This document shows positions 26,643 through 37,386 of a DNA stretch of 64,000 nt, in pieces (position 1 is the first letter of the stretch; each line of letters opens with the position of its first letter). Both the position numbers and the translations under genes were made by a program. The DNA is from Burkholderia sp. SRS-46 (GTDB lineage Bacteria; Pseudomonadota; Gammaproteobacteria; Burkholderiales; Burkholderiaceae): positions 248,001-312,000 of the forward strand of contig NZ_PTXL01000002.1 in NCBI RefSeq assembly GCF_004343775.1, in the 5' to 3' direction. Under the pieces are notes generated by a model. That model made no database searches. It was not told the DNA's origin and worked only from the letters and a program-made list of their open reading frames with translations.

Positions 26643-27986
26643 ATGCACAACATTCGAAGCGCGACCCTACCATTGATGACTGTAATCGTGCTAGGCAGCG
26701 GCCACGCGCAGGCGTTTTGCCTCGACGCCGCGTACCAGTATGCGGCGGTGCACGACCCGCGCTACCTGCAGGCGCAGAGCGAATACGACGCGGCGCGCCA
26801 GAAGTTTCCGCAGGCGCGCGCGCTGATGCTGCCGCAAGCCACCGCGCAGCTCGAATGGGGGCGCTACGGCACGCACGCGAACCTGTTCGGCATCGACGTG
26901 AGCGGCACCAGCAAGGCCGCGTACGGCGCCGCGCAGGTCACGCAGGCGCTGTTCAACGTGCCGTACCTGTACGACATGCGCCGCGCGACCGAATTCGAGG
27001 AATCCGCGAAGCAGAAGCTCGAGGTCGCGAAGCAGGACCTGATCCTGCGCGTCGCGAACGCCTGCTTCGACCTGCTGAGCGCGCGCGAGAAGCTGCAGTC
27101 GGCCGACGACGAAGTGAATGCGCTGGCGCGCCTCGAAAGCGACACGCGCCGCATGGCGCAGCTCGGCATGAAGACCATCGGCGACACCGCGGAAATCGAG
27201 GCGCGGCGCAGCCTCGCGCAGTCGGACGAGGTGCTCGCGCAGACCGACGTCGAGGCGCGCAAGGCGCGCTACGAGACGCTGCTCGGCGCGACGATCGATT
27301 TCGCGCGCTGGCCGCGCCTCGCACTGCGCGGCACGTCGCCGCGCATCCCGGCCGGCGGCTATGCGCCGCAGGACAACCCGGCCTACCGGCAGGCGTATCG
27401 CGACGTCGAGGTCGCGCGGCTCGCGGCGAAGCGCATCGGCGCGGAGCACCTGCCGACCGTCGACCTGTTCGCATCGTATTCGCGCGGGCTCAATCCGAAC
27501 CTGCGCGGGCTGAGCGATCGCTCCGATTTCCATCAGAGCGCGGTCGGCGTGCAGGTGACGATCCCGATCTTCTCGGGCGGCAGCGTGTATTACCGGCAGG
27601 TCGAGGCCGAGCATACGGCCACGCAATACCGCAACCGCCTGCGCGAGGTCGAGGAACAGCTCGGCACCGATCACCGCGAGGCGCTGTCCGCGCTCGAATC
27701 GATCGGCACGCGCATCCGCGCGCTGCAGCAGTCGCTGCAGGCGGCGCGGCTCGCGTACGACTCGTCGATGAAGGCGCATCAGATCGGCTACAGCACGACC
27801 TACGAAACGCTGAACCTGCGGCGCGATATCTCCAGCATCCGGCAGAAGCTGTTCGACAGCTATCTGGACGCGCTCAAGCTGCAGCTGAAGCTGAAGAGCG
27901 TGCTGGGGACGCTCGACGAGCAGTCGCTGGTGGCGGTGGACGGTTTTTTGCAGAGCAATGCGGCGGGGGAACCGCGCGTGAATTGA
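26643..27986 (+). CDS. TolC-family outer membrane channel of the peptide exporter
   Basis: A 447-residue TolC-type protein. A signal peptide covers about residues 1-25 (LMTVIVLGSGHAQA-FCLD). The two repeated halves of the family are visible: AAYQYAAVHDPRYLQAQSEYDAARQKFPQARALMLPQATAQ at the start of the first, and the NPAYRQAYRDVEVARLAAKRIGAEHLPTVDLFASYSRG segment opening the second. Long helical stretches form the periplasmic tunnel. It should form the trimeric outer-membrane exit for the C39 exporter and HlyD adaptor encoded divergently. Together the three make a full type I secretion route. Confidence 0.92.
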   Translation: MHNIRSATLPLMTVIVLGSGHAQAFCLDAAYQYAAVHDPRYLQAQSEYDAARQKFPQARALMLPQATAQLEWGRYGTHANLFGIDVSGTSKAAYGAAQVTQALFNVPYLYDMRRATEFEESAKQKLEVAKQDLILRVANACFDLLSAREKLQSADDEVNALARLESDTRRMAQLGMKTIGDTAEIEARRSLAQSDEVLAQTDVEARKARYETLLGATIDFARWPRLALRGTSPRIPAGGYAPQDNPAYRQAYRDVEVARLAAKRIGAEHLPTVDLFASYSRGLNPNLRGLSDRSDFHQSAVGVQVTIPIFSGGSVYYRQVEAEHTATQYRNRLREVEEQLGTDHREALSALESIGTRIRALQQSLQAARLAYDSSMKAHQIGYSTTYETLNLRRDISSIRQKLFDSYLDALKLQLKLKSVLGTLDEQSLVAVDGFLQSNAAGEPRVN

Positions 27987-28019
27987 GCGGCCATGCGAGC
28001 GGCCATGCGGCCCGGAAGC

Positions 28020-28054
28020 GCCGATGCCGCCGGCAACTGCCCGGCGGCATCGGC
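28020..28054. terminator. Strong hairpin between convergent tolC-like and ggt genes
   Basis: GCCGATGCCGCCGG (28020-28033) pairs perfectly with CCGGCGGCATCGGC (28041-28054) around a seven-base loop. The 14-base GC-rich stem sits in the 118-bp gap between two convergent genes and can act from either direction. No T-run follows, so termination may be weak or helped by Rho. Confidence 0.6.
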
Positions 28055-28104
28055 ATATCCCTCGGCCAAGCGAGCGGCCGCTCGACGCAGCCGCCCGCCT
28101 TGCG

Positions 28105-29826
<1,722 letters not shown>

Positions 29827-30111
29827 TGCGCGTCTCCCATATGGATCTCCTGCGGGCTGAAGAAATCACCTGATCCGCTCATGGCCGCAGCAGCGACGAC
29901 GACCACGAGCCGGTTCCGTAGTATAGGAGCACAAAAAGGGTCGAACACGCACCGGATGACGAAACACCCCGGATCGGGCAAGCGTCGGCGCGCCGTGGCG
30001 AGTCGCGGCACGAAATCCGCAGGCAATCCCCCCGCGGCGCGCGCCGATCTGCGAAGATAGCGCCCCTTCGCTCCTGCGCTTTTTCCCGCCGCATCGTCGT
30101 TTTCGTCTCGT

Positions 30112-30636
30112 ATGGCTTCTCACAACGCTCATCACGCAACCGGCTTCGCGGCCGGCCTCGTCGCGGCCCTGCTCGTCGCGCAATCCGGCGCGACCGGCCC
30201 GTGGCACGCGGGCATCCCCGCCGCGTTCGCGGCCGGCGTCGCGGGCGGCACCGCGCCCGACTGGCTCGAGGTCGCGTGGTGGACCCGCAAGCGCCGCCTG
30301 TGGATCACGCACCGCACCGTCACGCACTGGGGCATCGGCTGGATCGCGCTGCTCGCGCTGGCCTGGCATGCGCTCACGCACGCGCCGCATCCGCTGTGGG
30401 CCGCACCGCTGTTCGGCTTCGCGTGCGGCGGCCTGATGCATCTGCTCGCGGACTGGCCCAACCCGCTCGGCGTGCCGTGGATCTGGCGGCGCCACTCGCT
30501 GAACCTGTGGAACAGCGGGCACTGCGACCTGATCGTCGTCGCCGCGGCATGGGGCGGCGCACTGTGGCTCGCGCAATCGGTGTGGACGCGCGCGCCGGCC
30601 CTGCATCACTGGCTCGGCTGGCTGCGCACGGTCTGA
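30112..30636 (+). CDS. YbcI/YdjM-family membrane protein (metal-dependent hydrolase fold)
   Basis: A 174-residue inner-membrane protein with about four membrane segments. It has the His/Asp pattern of the YbcI/YdjM (DUF457) family: HNAHHATG at the start, GGTAPDWLEV, THRTVTHW and MHLLADWPNP. The conserved histidines and aspartates suggest a membrane metal-dependent hydrolase, but no substrate is established for the family. It lies 178 bp before lhr on the same strand, with no sign of coupling. Confidence 0.82.
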   Translation: MASHNAHHATGFAAGLVAALLVAQSGATGPWHAGIPAAFAAGVAGGTAPDWLEVAWWTRKRRLWITHRTVTHWGIGWIALLALAWHALTHAPHPLWAAPLFGFACGGLMHLLADWPNPLGVPWIWRRHSLNLWNSGHCDLIVVAAAWGGALWLAQSVWTRAPALHHWLGWLRTV

Positions 30637-30813
30637 CGCCCGGCGGCGGGCCGCGCACGCTGCACACGCCGTCGGGACCGGCACCGAAATCCTCGCCGTC
30701 GCGCACGCGCCGCCGTGCGCCCGCCGCGCCCGGCACGCGCGCCCCTTCTCTGGCACACTGACCGTTCGCGCCATGCCGCCCGCCCCGCACCCGACCCCAG
30801 TTCGCCGCTCACG

Positions 30814-33800
30814 ATGGACCTTGCCGCCACCCGCCCAGCAACCGACGTGCTCGACGTGTTCCATCCCGCCGTCGCTGCGTGGTTCCGGCACACGTTCGCC
30901 GCGCCGACCGGCGCGCAGGCGCTCGCGTGGCCGCACATCAAGGCCGGCCGCTCGACCCTCGTCGCCGCGCCGACCGGCTCCGGCAAGACGCTCACCGCGT
31001 TCCTGTGCGCGATCGACGATCTCGTGCGCGATGCGCTCGCGCACGACGGCACGCTGCCGGACGCGACGCTGACTGTCTACGTGTCGCCGCTCAAGGCACT
31101 GTCCAACGACATCCACGTGAACCTCGACGCGCCGCTCGCCGGCATCGCCGAATCGCTCGCGCAGCTCGGCCTGCCGGTGCCGGCGATCCGCACCGCGGTG
31201 CGCACCGGCGACACCACGCAGGCCGAACGCGCGGCGTTGCGCAAGCGCGCGCCGCACATTCTCGTGACGACGCCGGAATCGCTGTACGTGCTGCTGTCGT
31301 CGACGTCCGGCCGCCAGATGCTGTCGACCGTGCGCTCGGTGATCGTCGACGAGATCCACGCGCTGGCGAACGGCAAGCGCGGCAGCCATCTCGCGCTGTC
31401 GCTCGAGCGGCTCGACGCGCTGGCGGGCCGCGCGCTGCCGCGCATTGGTCTTTCCGCGACGCAGAAGCCGATCGACGCGGTCGCGCGCTTCCTGGTGGGC
31501 GGGCCCGCCGACGCGCCGCGCGACTGCACGGTCGTCGACACGGGCCATGCGCGCGAGCGCGATCTCGCGCTGGAGCTGCCGAACGTGCCGCTCGAGCCGG
31601 TGATGGCGACCGACGTATGGGAGCAGCTGTACGACCGGATCGCCGGGCTCGCGGCCGCGCATCGCACGACGCTCGTGTTCGTCAACACGCGGCGCACCGC
31701 CGAGCGCATGGCGCGCCATCTCGCCGACCGGCTCGGCAAAGAGGCGATCGCCGCGCATCACGGCAGCCTCGCGAAAGAGCACCGCTTCGACGCCGAACAG
31801 CGCCTGAAGCGCGGCGAGCTGAAGCTGCTGGTCGCGACGGCGTCGCTGGAGCTCGGCATCGACATCGGCGACGTCGACCTCGTCTGCCAGGTCGGCTCGC
31901 CGCGCGGCATCGCGCCGTTCCTGCAGCGCGTCGGCCGCTCGGGGCACCACGTCGGCGGCGTGCCGAAGGGGCGCCTCTTTCCGCTGTCGCGCGACGAACT
32001 CGTCGAGTGCGCGGCGCTGCTCGATTGCGTGCGACGCGGCGAACTGGACACGCTGCGGATTCCCGACGCGCCGCTCGACGTGCTCGCGCAACAGATCGTC
32101 GCCGAGGTCGCGTGCGCCGAATGGCACGAAGACGCGCTGTACCGCAGCTTCACGCAGGCGGCGCCCTATGCACGCCTGCCGCGCGCACGCTTCGACGCGG
32201 TGCTGGCGATGCTCGCCGAAGGCTTCAGCAGCCGGCGCGGCGTGCGCGCCGCGTACCTGCACCGCGACGTGGTCGGCGGCACGGTGCGCGGGCGCCGCAA
32301 CGCGATGATGACCGCGACGACGTCCGGCGGCACGATCCCCGACATGGCCGACTACGCGGTGCTGCTCGAACCGCAGGGCATCCAGGTCGGCACCGTCAAC
32401 GAGGATTTCGCGATCGAGAGCCTGGCCGGCGACGTGTTCCAGCTCGGCAACCAGTCGTACCGGATCATCCGCGTCGAGACGGGCCGGGTGCGCGTCGAGG
32501 ATGCGCAGGGCCAGTCGCCGAACATCCCGTTCTGGCTCGGCGAGGCGCCGGGCCGCAGCGACGAGCTGTCGGCCGCGGTCGGCCGGCTGCGCGCGCGGCT
32601 CGACGCGTTGTTCGCGCAGGGCGATCGCGATGCGTCGTCACGTGACGCGAAGCGCGCCGAAGCGGAGGCCGCGGCGAGCCGCCTCGCGCCGGCGCTGCGC
32701 TGGCTCGTCGACGACCTGCAGCTGTCGCCCGACGCCGCGCGCCAGATCGTCGACTACCTGGCGCGCACCCGCGCGGCGCTCGGCGCGCTGCCGACGCAGG
32801 ACACGCTCGTGATGGAGCGCTTCTTCGACGAATCGGGCGGCACCCAGCTCGTGATCCACTCGCCGTTCGGCAGCCGCATCAACCGCGCGTGGGGGCTCGC
32901 GCTGCGCAAGCGCTTCTGCCGCACGTTCAATTTCGAGCTGCAGGCCGCCGCGACCGACGACGCGATCATCCTGTCGCTGTCGCTCGCGCACAGCTTCGCG
33001 CTCGACGAAGTGTGGCGCTACCTGCGTTCGGCCAGCGCCGAGCACGTGCTGGTGCAGGCGCTGCTCGATGCGCCGCTGTTCGGCGTGCGCTGGCGCTGGA
33101 ACGCGACGACCGCGCTCGCGCTGCCGCGCTTCACCGGCGGCAAGCGCACCGCGCCGCAACTGCAGCGGATGAAGAGCGAGGATCTGCTCGCGACCGTGTT
33201 CCCGGACCAGGTCGCGTGCCTCGAGAACATCGTCGGCGAACGCGAGATTCCGTCGCATCCGCTCGTCGACCAGACGCTCGACGATTGCCTGCACGACGCG
33301 ATGGATACCGACGGCTGGCTCGCACTGCTGCGCCGCATCGAGAGCGGCGCGATCGAACTGGTCGCGCGCGACCTGCCGGCGCCGTCGCCGCTCGCGGCCG
33401 AGATCCTCAACGCGAAGCCGTACGCGTTCCTCGACGACGCGCCGCTCGAGGAGCGCCGCACGCAGGCCGTGCAGGCGCGCCGCTGGAGCGACCCCGAATC
33501 CGCGGACGATCTCGGCGCGCTCGACGCCGACGCGATCGCCGCGGTGCGCGACGAAGCGTGGCCGCTCGTGCGCGACGCGGACGAGATGCACGAGGCGTTG
33601 CTCACGCTCGCGTGCATCGCCGACGACGAGGCGCGTGCGCACGACGGCTGGCCCGCGTGGCTCGCGGACCTCGCCGGGCGCCGCCGCGCGACGAAGCTCG
33701 TCACGCCCGGCGGCGCGGCGCTGTGGGTGCCGGTCGAACGGCTCGTCTGCGTGCGCGCGCTGCATCCGGACGGGCGCTGCGCGCCGGCGCTGAAGGTGCC

Positions 33801-35220
33801 GGCCGCGTGCGCCGCGCCGTGGGACGCGGACGCCGCGCGCGTCGACGTGATCCGCGCGCGGCTGACGGGCTTCGGCCCGCTCGCGCTCGACGCGATCGCC
33901 CGGCCGCTCGGCCTGCCCGCCGCGTCGGTGACGGCCGCGCTTGCCGTGCTCGAACAGGAAGGCTACGTGATGCGCGGGCGCTTCACGCCGGGTGCGACCG
34001 GCGAGGAATGGTGCGAGCGCCACCTGCTCGCGCGCATCCATCGCTACACGGTGAAGCGCCTGCGCCGCGAGATCGAACCGGTCGAGCGCGCGGACTTCAT
34101 GCGCTTCCTGTTCCACTGGCAGCACCTGACACCCGACACGCGCGGCGCCGGACGCGATGCGCTGGCGGCCGTCGTCGAGCAGCTCGAAGGCTACGAAGCC
34201 GCGTCGAGCGCGTGGGAAGACGCACTGCTCCCCGCGCGGCTCAGCGACTACACGGCCGGCGGGCTCGACGAGCTGTGCCGTTCCGGCAAGCTGGTGTGGG
34301 CGCGCATCGGCGCGCCGGCGCGCGCGGCGGGCACGCCGGTGAAGACGACGCCGATCGTGCTGCTGCCGCGCCGCGACCTTGCCGCGTGGCAGGCGCTGCG
34401 CGCCCCCGCCGCGCAACCCGCGCTGTCCGCGCGCGCGACGCAGGTGCGCGATGCGCTCGCCGCGCATGGCGCGATGTTCTTCGACGAACTGCTCGGCGAC
34501 CTGCACCTGCTGCCGGTCGAACTCGAACACGCGCTCGGCGAGCTCGTGTCGGCGGGCCTCGTGAACGCCGACAGCTTCGCGGGCCTGCGCGCGCTGCTGA
34601 AGCCGACGGTCAAGCGCGGGACGACCTATCTGCCGCGCACGCGGCGCGGCGGCGCGCTGATCGGCGGCATGGACGATGCCGGGCGCTGGGCGCTCGTGCA
34701 GCGGCCCGCGCCGCGCGCCGACGCGCAGCCCCCCCAGCCGGCGCGCCTGCCCGCCGCCACCGATCCCGATGCGCTGGAGCACGTCGCGTGGACGCTGCTG
34801 CGCCGCTACGGCGTGGTGTTCTGGCGGCTGCTCGAACGCGAGGCCGACTGGCTGCCGAGCTGGCGCGAACTGGTGCGCGTGCTGCAGCGCCTGGAAGCGC
34901 GTGGCGAGATTCGCGGCGGCCGCTTCGTCGCCGGGCTCGCGGGCGAACAGTTCGCGCTGCCCGAAGCGATCCCGATCCTGCGCGAGCTGCGGCGGCAGCC
35001 GGGGAACGGGCAGTTCGTCTGCGTGACGGGCGCCGATCCGCTGAATCTCGCGGGCACGCTGCTGCCCGGCGACAAGGTGCCCGCGCTGGCGGGCAACCGC
35101 GTGCTGTTCCGCGACGGCGTGCCGGTGGCATCGCTCGTGGCCGGCGCGTTCCACTACGCCCCCGACCTGCCTCCGGCCGCACGCGAGGACGCACGCCTGC
35201 GTCTCGCGCGCCGCGCCTGA
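30814..35220 (+). CDS. lhr: Large helicase Lhr
   Basis: A 1468-residue superfamily 2 helicase of the long bacterial Lhr type. The first RecA domain has PTGSGKT at residues 52-58 and the DEIH box at 179-182. The second follows (FVNTRRTAERMARHLADRLG; ATASLELGIDIGDVDLVCQVGSPRGIAPFLQRVGRSGHH, motifs V and VI). Then come the Lhr winged-helix and beta-barrel region and a C-terminal half from about residue 870 shared by the longer Lhr proteins. It moves on single-stranded DNA and unwinds DNA or RNA:DNA duplexes; a repair role is established in some bacteria. I place the start at 30814 (MDLAATRP), where similarity begins; the frame is open earlier. Confidence 0.93.
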   Translation: MDLAATRPATDVLDVFHPAVAAWFRHTFAAPTGAQALAWPHIKAGRSTLVAAPTGSGKTLTAFLCAIDDLVRDALAHDGTLPDATLTVYVSPLKALSNDIHVNLDAPLAGIAESLAQLGLPVPAIRTAVRTGDTTQAERAALRKRAPHILVTTPESLYVLLSSTSGRQMLSTVRSVIVDEIHALANGKRGSHLALSLERLDALAGRALPRIGLSATQKPIDAVARFLVGGPADAPRDCTVVDTGHARERDLALELPNVPLEPVMATDVWEQLYDRIAGLAAAHRTTLVFVNTRRTAERMARHLADRLGKEAIAAHHGSLAKEHRFDAEQRLKRGELKLLVATASLELGIDIGDVDLVCQVGSPRGIAPFLQRVGRSGHHVGGVPKGRLFPLSRDELVECAALLDCVRRGELDTLRIPDAPLDVLAQQIVAEVACAEWHEDALYRSFTQAAPYARLPRARFDAVLAMLAEGFSSRRGVRAAYLHRDVVGGTVRGRRNAMMTATTSGGTIPDMADYAVLLEPQGIQVGTVNEDFAIESLAGDVFQLGNQSYRIIRVETGRVRVEDAQGQSPNIPFWLGEAPGRSDELSAAVGRLRARLDALFAQGDRDASSRDAKRAEAEAAASRLAPALRWLVDDLQLSPDAARQIVDYLARTRAALGALPTQDTLVMERFFDESGGTQLVIHSPFGSRINRAWGLALRKRFCRTFNFELQAAATDDAIILSLSLAHSFALDEVWRYLRSASAEHVLVQALLDAPLFGVRWRWNATTALALPRFTGGKRTAPQLQRMKSEDLLATVFPDQVACLENIVGEREIPSHPLVDQTLDDCLHDAMDTDGWLALLRRIESGAIELVARDLPAPSPLAAEILNAKPYAFLDDAPLEERRTQAVQARRWSDPESADDLGALDADAIAAVRDEAWPLVRDADEMHEALLTLACIADDEARAHDGWPAWLADLAGRRRATKLVTPGGAALWVPVERLVCVRALHPDGRCAPALKVPAACAAPWDADAARVDVIRARLTGFGPLALDAIARPLGLPAASVTAALAVLEQEGYVMRGRFTPGATGEEWCERHLLARIHRYTVKRLRREIEPVERADFMRFLFHWQHLTPDTRGAGRDALAAVVEQLEGYEAASSAWEDALLPARLSDYTAGGLDELCRSGKLVWARIGAPARAAGTPVKTTPIVLLPRRDLAAWQALRAPAAQPALSARATQVRDALAAHGAMFFDELLGDLHLLPVELEHALGELVSAGLVNADSFAGLRALLKPTVKRGTTYLPRTRRGGALIGGMDDAGRWALVQRPAPRADAQPPQPARLPAATDPDALEHVAWTLLRRYGVVFWRLLEREADWLPSWRELVRVLQRLEARGEIRGGRFVAGLAGEQFALPEAIPILRELRRQPGNGQFVCVTGADPLNLAGTLLPGDKVPALAGNRVLFRDGVPVASLVAGAFHYAPDLPPAAREDARLRLARRA

Positions 35221-35354
35221 CGACGGCTGACAACGGGCGCGGCACGGACTACTGAACGACCGCACGCGCGCGCCCGGGCATTCCGCTAACATCGCACCTT
35301 CCGCTGCGCGTGCCGGCTCGCGCACGTAGACAACCTATCCGGAGACACCCGTTC

Positions 35355-36644
35355 ATGCCCTCCTCGGCCGACCCGCGCGCCGCGTCGTCATCCCCTGTTC
35401 ACCACACCGGCTCGCTGACCATCTTCCAGGGCGCCGCGCTGTATATCGGCGCGGTCCTCGGCACCGGCGTCATCGCGCTGCCCGCGCTTGCCGCCGAAGT
35501 CGCGGGCCCCGCATCGCTGCTCGCGTGGGCGGCGCTCGTCGTGCTGTCCGCGCCGCTCGCGGCGACGTTCGCCGCGCTGGGCGCGCGCTTTCCGGATGCC
35601 GGCGGCGTGTCGACCTATGCGCGCCGCGCGTTCGGGCCGAAGGCCGCGGCGATCGTCGGCTGGTGCTTCTACTTCGCGGTGCCGGCCGGCGCGCCGGCCG
35701 CGGCGATGTTCGGCGGCGCATACGTCGCGGCCGTGACGGGCGGCGGTCATGCGACGGTGGTCGTCACCGCGGCCGCGCTGATCGCGATCGTGTCGGCGGC
35801 GAACGCGTTCGGCGTGACCGTATCGGGACGGATGCAGCTGGTGCTGTCCGCGCTGCTCGTGTCGCTGCTGCTCGCCGCCGTGCTCGCCTCCGCGCCGCAC
35901 GCGCAGGTGTCGAATCTCCGGCCGTTCGCGCCGCACGGCTGGCTTGCGATCGGCGAGGCCGCCTCGCTGCTCGTCTGGAGCTTCGCCGGCTGGGAAGCGA
36001 TCACCCATCTCGCGGCGGAATTCCGCCGGCCCGCGCATGACATGCCGCGTTCGGCCGGCATCGCGGTCGTGGTGGTCGGGCTGCTGTACCTGGCGGTGGC
36101 GGCGGCCAGCGTGACGGTGCTCGGACCGTCGGCCGGCGCGTCCGGCGCGCCGCTTGCCGAACTGATCGCACGCGGCATCGGCGGCCACGCGCAGGTGCTG
36201 GCGGCCGCTGCGGCATTGCTGCTGACGCTCGGCACGATGAATGCATATTTCGCGGGGGCGGCGAAGCTCGGTGCGGCGCTCGGCCGTGACGGCGCGTTGC
36301 CCGCGTGGCTCGCGCAGGGCAGCCAGGTCGGCGGCGTGCCGCGCCGCAGCCTCGGCGTGATCGCCGCGCTGGCGGCGCTCGCGCTGGTCGCGACGACGAT
36401 TGCCGACGTCGGGCCGAAGCCGCTCGTGCTCGTCACGTCCGGCTGTTTCGTGATGGTGTACGGGCTGGGCGCCGCGGCGGCACTGAAACTGCTGCCGCGC
36501 GGCGGGATCGCGCGACGCTGCGCGTGGATTTCACTGGTCGCGGTCGCGGGGCTGTTCGTGACGACCGGGTGGTATTTCGTGTGGCCGGCGCTGCTGGCCG
36601 GCGGCGCGCTGCTGTACCTGCGGGTGGCGGCGCGCGGCGGGTAA
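35355..36644 (+). CDS. APC-superfamily amino-acid permease (YjeH-like)
   Basis: A 429-residue inner-membrane transporter with about 12 membrane segments. The first segment has the APC substrate-binding motif GAVLGTGVIALPALAAEVAG (residues 31-50), and FAGWEAITHLAAEFRRPAHDMPRSAGIA near residues 215-240 is typical of the YjeH/amino-acid efflux branch. The ATG at 35355 follows GGAGACACCCGTTC. It could export or import hydrophobic amino acids; direction cannot be told from sequence. It converges on the toxin-antitoxin pair, with one base between their stops. Confidence 0.88.
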   Translation: MPSSADPRAASSSPVHHTGSLTIFQGAALYIGAVLGTGVIALPALAAEVAGPASLLAWAALVVLSAPLAATFAALGARFPDAGGVSTYARRAFGPKAAAIVGWCFYFAVPAGAPAAAMFGGAYVAAVTGGGHATVVVTAAALIAIVSAANAFGVTVSGRMQLVLSALLVSLLLAAVLASAPHAQVSNLRPFAPHGWLAIGEAASLLVWSFAGWEAITHLAAEFRRPAHDMPRSAGIAVVVVGLLYLAVAAASVTVLGPSAGASGAPLAELIARGIGGHAQVLAAAAALLLTLGTMNAYFAGAAKLGAALGRDGALPAWLAQGSQVGGVPRRSLGVIAALAALALVATTIADVGPKPLVLVTSGCFVMVYGLGAAAALKLLPRGGIARRCAWISLVAVAGLFVTTGWYFVWPALLAGGALLYLRVAARGG

Positions 36645-36645
36645 C

Positions 36646-36942
36646 TCAGGCCGGCACCAGCTCGAAGCTCAGGCGCTTGCCGAGCGCCGCGGCCGCGCTC
36701 GCGAGCGTCGTCAGCGTGAGGCTCGTGTCGGTTGCGTCGAGCAGGCGGTTGAGCGCCGCGCGGCTGGTTTTCATGCGCGCGGCCATCGCCGTCTTCGTGA
36801 TGTGCTGCGCTTTCATTTCCTGTTCGATCTGCCACGCGATCACCCGCTTGATCGCGGTCGCGGTGACTTCCTCAAGGATGCCTTCCTCTTCGAGGAAAGC
36901 GTCGAAGTCACTGCCGATGTGGCGGTTGTTCGTGGTCGTCAT
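36646..36942 (-). CDS. HigA-type antitoxin, XRE helix-turn-helix
   Basis: A 98-residue DNA-binding protein. Residues 45-75 form the helix-turn-helix (KTAMAARMKTSRAALNRLLDATDTSLTLTTLASAAAALGKRL), as in antitoxins that pair with Gp49/HigB-like toxins. The start at 36942 has GGAG six bases upstream; an ATG at 36954 adds four residues without a better site. It lies downstream of, and overlaps, the toxin frame (36908-37282), the toxin-first order of higBA. It would neutralise the toxin and repress the operon. Because the partner looks damaged it may now act as a lone regulator. Confidence 0.82.
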   Translation of the reverse strand: MTTTNNRHIGSDFDAFLEEEGILEEVTATAIKRVIAWQIEQEMKAQHITKTAMAARMKTSRAALNRLLDATDTSLTLTTLASAAAALGKRLSFELVPA

Positions 36943-37282
36943 GTCGTACTCCATTGCTTTGCGTTGCCCGGTGCCCGGTCGTCCTTGATGGCGCCGACCG
37001 CCGCGCGTACGCGGAATTCAGATGCCGTTGCTCACGGCTTTCAGTCGAGACCTTGCGACGTCGCGTCGGAAGCGCAACCCGGATCTCCCATAGATCCTTC
37101 GACATCTTCCGAACCAACGGCATGCCAAGCGGCCAGCCGAGTTGAACCGTCCTGATCTCCTCTCCGATTGCCTTCCGCTCCGCCGGCTCGAGACCCTTGA
37201 GCCATTCGCGGACCGGTTCGTTTCCACGGGCCGTGCCGAAGAACCGCACTGCCAGCGTCGCCTGCCATTGCTGTCTCGCCAT
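36908..37282 (-). pseudogene. HigB/Gp49-like toxin with an apparently decayed C-terminus
   Basis: Residues 1-72 from the ATG at 37282 fit the Gp49/HigB family of ribosome-dependent mRNA interferases (EPVREWLKGLEPAERKAIGEEIRTVQLGWPLGMPLVRKMSKDLWEIRVALP). The family then continues with an RVLF-like strand and a conserved LHGFIKK-type segment. Here the frame instead reads an Arg/Ser-rich, unrelated tail and runs 35 bp into the antitoxin gene. I do not find the missing segment cleanly in the other two frames, so a deletion plus frameshift is likely rather than one sequencing error. The toxin is probably inactive. A divergent but functional protein is the alternative. Confidence 0.6.
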
Positions 37283-37386
37283 CGTCTTGCCGCCAATCGC
37301 ACCAAAATTGATACGATAGGCCAAGCGCGACGAACGCGAACCTCAGCCGACCGGCCAGTCCCCCGCGCCCGGGTCGTTGCAGCGCG

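Noticed and set aside
26408..26653. Minus-strand frame of 81 codons containing a Gly-Gly, considered as a third double-glycine peptide
   Set aside because: The Gly-Gly is not preceded by the shared leader pattern (no T-x-E-Q-x-R, wrong hydrophobic spacing). The frame overlaps the start of the TolC gene and has no ribosome-binding site.
29866..32262. Minus-strand open frame of about 798 codons
   Set aside because: Antisense to the YbcI-like gene and the start of lhr, with low-complexity Arg/Ala/Gly composition and no motif.
32638..35325. Long minus-strand open frame of about 895 codons across the helicase gene
   Set aside because: It lies fully antisense to lhr, whose helicase motifs are clear. 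Its translation is Arg/Ala/Val-rich without any family pattern, as expected for the opposite strand of GC-rich coding DNA.
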